This document shows positions 61,971 to 64,000 of a stretch of DNA of 64,000 nt, in pieces (within the stretch, counting starts at the first letter, position 1; each line of letters begins with the position of its first letter). The position numbers were made by a program, and so were the translations under genes. The notes under the pieces are model-generated. The model saw nothing but the letters and a program-made list of their open reading frames with translations, was not told the DNA's origin and did no database searches. Source of the DNA: Pseudomonas sp. CC120222-01a. GTDB taxonomy: Bacteria > Pseudomonadota > Gammaproteobacteria > Pseudomonadales > Pseudomonadaceae. The stretch covers positions 1-64,000 of the forward strand of contig NZ_QEQQ01000002.1 in the NCBI RefSeq assembly GCF_003097235.1, given 5' to 3'.

Positions 61971-63338
61971 TTAAGCCTTGAGCAAGTGCTTCCAGCCCCG
62001 GCTCTGATCCACAGCCCGCGCCTGCTCGATCCGCGCTTCCAGCACTTCATCGCTGATCGGCAGTTCCGCCAGTTCATGCAGCTTCTTCAAGTCGCCGTAC
62101 AGGCGGTCCATCTGCGGCGCTTCGAGCACCTGGCGTGCATGGTGCAGCCAGGCCAGCAGCTGTTCGATACGCGGCAGCTGTTCGGCCAGGTCTTCCGGGC
62201 GCTGGGTGTACAGCGGCAGCTTCAGCGAGCGGCCTTCTTCGCCCAGCAGGTGCGCCAGCCAGCTGGCCAGCTGCGCCTTGCCCTGACGCTCGCCACGGCC
62301 CTTGCGCTCCACGGTCCAGGCACGGGCCAGCAGCCAGCGCGAGGTTTCCAGGGAGAACTGGCCCCAGCGTACGTCTTCGAGCTCTTCGATGAACTGCTCG
62401 GGTGCGGCACGGCGGATGTCTTCGTCGTCGTTGCCGGCCTGCACCAGCGGGCGCCAGTCTTCCAGCAGCGCGTCGAGGCTGGCGCGCAGCTCGCGGGTGG
62501 TCGAGCGTGGGGCGGCCTGGCCCAGGCTGGCAACCAGTGCACGCAGTTCGGCCAGGCACTGTACCCAGTCCTGCAGCAGGCGCCAGTGGCCATTGTGGCG
62601 GTACTGCTCGGCCAGGCGCTGGCTGCTGCCCAGCAGCTGCCAGGCGAGCGCGGTGAACGCGTCGTCCACGGCCATTTCGGCGTCCAGTTCGGTGGAAGGC
62701 AGGCCCAGCTCGTAGCTGTCCGGCTCCAGCAGGCGGTAGCCGCGCTCGGCCTTGCTGATGTCGCACGGCATCAGTGGCAGGCTCGCGGCCAGCTCTGCGG
62801 CCAGCTCCAGCAGCGCTTCAGGGGCGCCTTCGCGCAGTTCCAGTTCCAGTTCGCTGATCTCTTCCTTGCGCTTGCCGGCGATCACGAAGCCCTGGTCCAG
62901 TGCGGCCTCGATCACGACCTTGCTCTTGCCGCGGCCCCAGCTGATCTCGGCGTATTCGCGGGTGAAGTCGGTGGTGAACAGCGGCTTGATGGTTTTCTTG
63001 TCCAGCTCGGCCAATTGCTCGGGCCAGCAGGTGGCGTCGAGCTTTTTCAGGTCGAGCTTGACCTTGTCCAGGTGCCATTCGTACTCGTTGCGCTCGGACA
63101 GCCCGGCAACGCTCTGGCCGCGGCACTTCAGGGTCTGGATGACTTCTTCGCCGTCACGGCGCAGGCGCAGGGCGACACGGGCAGCGGAGAGGTCGCGTTC
63201 GGGGGTGTCGAAGTACTGGTTGAGCAGCTCGCGAGTCTGCCAGCCGGACTTGTTGCGCTTTTTCAGCAGGGGGTGCTCGCGCAGGGCGGCCAGGGTCTCG
63301 CGGCTGGCGCGGAGCTTGAGTTCGGTTTCTTTGTGCAT
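61971..63338 (-). CDS. CYTH-CHAD domain protein (inorganic triphosphatase family)
   Basis: This 455-residue protein has an N-terminal CYTH domain with the EXEXK signature (KETELKLR), further charged strands (RVALRLRRDGEEVIQTLK) and EISELELELREG. A helical C-terminal CHAD domain (about 215-455) carries conserved basic helices. CYTH enzymes split triphosphate (E. coli YgiF), and CHAD binds polyphosphate. That ties it loosely to ppk and ppx in the same window. The ATG at 63338 was preferred to GTG 63341. Confidence 0.9.
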   Translation of the reverse strand: MHKETELKLRASRETLAALREHPLLKKRNKSGWQTRELLNQYFDTPERDLSAARVALRLRRDGEEVIQTLKCRGQSVAGLSERNEYEWHLDKVKLDLKKLDATCWPEQLAELDKKTIKPLFTTDFTREYAEISWGRGKSKVVIEAALDQGFVIAGKRKEEISELELELREGAPEALLELAAELAASLPLMPCDISKAERGYRLLEPDSYELGLPSTELDAEMAVDDAFTALAWQLLGSSQRLAEQYRHNGHWRLLQDWVQCLAELRALVASLGQAAPRSTTRELRASLDALLEDWRPLVQAGNDDEDIRRAAPEQFIEELEDVRWGQFSLETSRWLLARAWTVERKGRGERQGKAQLASWLAHLLGEEGRSLKLPLYTQRPEDLAEQLPRIEQLLAWLHHARQVLEAPQMDRLYGDLKKLHELAELPISDEVLEARIEQARAVDQSRGWKHLLKA

Positions 63339-63453
63339 CACAGGCTCGAAGGAGGGGCGTCGTTGCAGGGCAGTCTACAGGAGTCGGCCGGCAACGGTTT
63401 ATTCCAGACGGCGGATAGTCCTATGATGGGCAACGCTTCCGAGGAGTATGCGC

Positions 63454-64000
63454 ATGCCGTTGCCGACGCTGAAAGACCAGTTTGCCGCCTTGATCGCCGC
63501 GCCCTCGGTCAGTTGCACCCAACCCGCACTGGACCAGTCCAACCGTCAGGTCATCGACCTGCTGGCCGGCTGGCTGGGCGATCTGGGCTTCAGCTGTGAC
63601 ATCCAGCAAGTCAGCCCCGGCAAGTTCAACCTGCTGGCCAGCCGCGGTGGCGGCCCTGGCGGACTGGTGCTGGCGGGGCATAGCGACACCGTGCCTTACG
63701 ACGAACAGCTATGGTCCAGCGACCCGCTCAAGCTCACCGAGGCCGATGGCCGCTGGGTCGGCCTGGGCAGCTGCGACATGAAAGGCTTTTTCGCCTTGAT
63801 CATCGAAGCGGTGATCCCGCTGCTGGAGCATGATTTCAAGCAGCCGCTGCTGATCCTCGCCACCTGCGATGAAGAAAGCTCCATGTCCGGCGCCCGTGCC
63901 CTGGCCGCTGCCGGCCAGCCGCTCGGCCGCGCGGCGGTGATCGGCGAGCCGACTGGCTTGCGGCCGATCCGCATGCACAAGGGCATCCTCATGGACCGCA
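63454..64000 (+). CDS. argE: acetylornithine deacetylase ArgE (partial)
   Basis: The first 182 codons of an M20-family metallopeptidase run off the right edge. Metal-binding motifs are visible: LAGHSDTVP, GSCDMKGFFA, and the catalytic DEESS. It starts at the ATG at 63454 after GAGGAG. The M20 family includes ArgE, DapE and related enzymes; the start (LKDQFAALIAAPSVSCTQPALDQSN) and HSDTVPYDEQLW favour ArgE, which makes ornithine for arginine synthesis. Confidence 0.88.
   Translation, partial: MPLPTLKDQFAALIAAPSVSCTQPALDQSNRQVIDLLAGWLGDLGFSCDIQQVSPGKFNLLASRGGGPGGLVLAGHSDTVPYDEQLWSSDPLKLTEADGRWVGLGSCDMKGFFALIIEAVIPLLEHDFKQPLLILATCDEESSMSGARALAAAGQPLGRAAVIGEPTGLRPIRMHKGILMDR

Noticed and set aside
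61884..63599. 571-codon open frame on the plus strand
   Set aside because: Begins in a REP pair and is antisense to the CYTH-CHAD gene; composition Gln/Leu/Val-rich without domain.

Overview
The window is chromosomal DNA of a Pseudomonas, most likely of the P. putida group. The evidence is high GC with GC-rich wobble positions, many copies of the P. putida-type REP element (core TTCGCGGGCAAGCCCGCTCC) between genes, and a set of genes I recognise from P. putida: lapA with its secretion genes, ppk/ppx/trxA/rho/ubiD, zapA-6S-ygfA, ygfB-pepP-ubiH-ubiI, gcvTHP and argE. The species call is an inference from memory, not from a search.

Layout. 1-7.6 kb: the N-terminus of the giant biofilm adhesin LapA (minus strand, running off the left edge, with exact 300-bp repeats), divergent from its type I secretion system lapE-lapB-lapC. 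7.8-11.5 kb: a TauD-like dioxygenase and a TauABC/SsuABC-like importer, probably for organosulfur compounds. 11.8-15.1 kb: an AT-rich island between two REP pairs. It holds a frameshifted hcp, a candidate type VI secretion effector with a glycine-rich hydrophobic C-terminus, and four tandem paralogous small membrane proteins that look like an immunity array. This is the most interesting part of the window. 15.2-22 kb: a WYL-type regulator, a Sel1-repeat protein, and a MarR-controlled efflux operon (FUSC/AaeB pump, DUF1656, HlyD adaptor, NodT outer-membrane factor). 22-23.2 kb: a 71-bp perfect inverted repeat and a structured leader ahead of two small Pseudomonas-type genes. 23.2-26.4 kb: an envelope lipoprotein operon (COG3014 protein, YcfL, LpoB-like, CsgG/LpoB-like). 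26.6-31.7 kb: a cytochrome c-FTR1 iron permease, YaiI family, ElbB, a sterol desaturase/hydroxylase and DedA, the last two overlapping tail to tail.

31.8-45 kb: polyphosphate kinase with a Pho-box-like site, exopolyphosphatase, thioredoxin, Rho, a HigBA-like toxin-antitoxin pair, ubiD and a ferredoxin-type reductase, ChaC, a quinone oxidoreductase, a small FliL-family protein, an EVE protein and 5-formyl-THF cyclo-ligase. 45-51 kb: 6S RNA, zapA, a ZapB-like coiled-coil protein, ygfB, pepP, ubiH, a DUF4442 thioesterase-like gene and ubiI. 51-54 kb: a ferric-iron type ABC binding protein and fused permease with no ATPase beside them. 54-58.7 kb: the glycine cleavage system gcvT-gcvH-gcvP. 58.7-64 kb: a DUF2388 protein, an orphan GspE/PilB-like ATPase, a small ACT-like protein divergent from an Lrp/AsnC regulator, a CYTH-CHAD protein, and the start of argE at the right edge.

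Common themes are envelope and secretion functions, ubiquinone synthesis (ubiD, ubiH, ubiI), polyphosphate metabolism (ppk, ppx, and CYTH-CHAD), and one-carbon metabolism (gcvTHP with 5-formyl-THF cyclo-ligase). Most starts were moved inward to the ATG, or GTG where noted, that has a Shine-Dalgarno sequence, or that overlaps the preceding stop codon.
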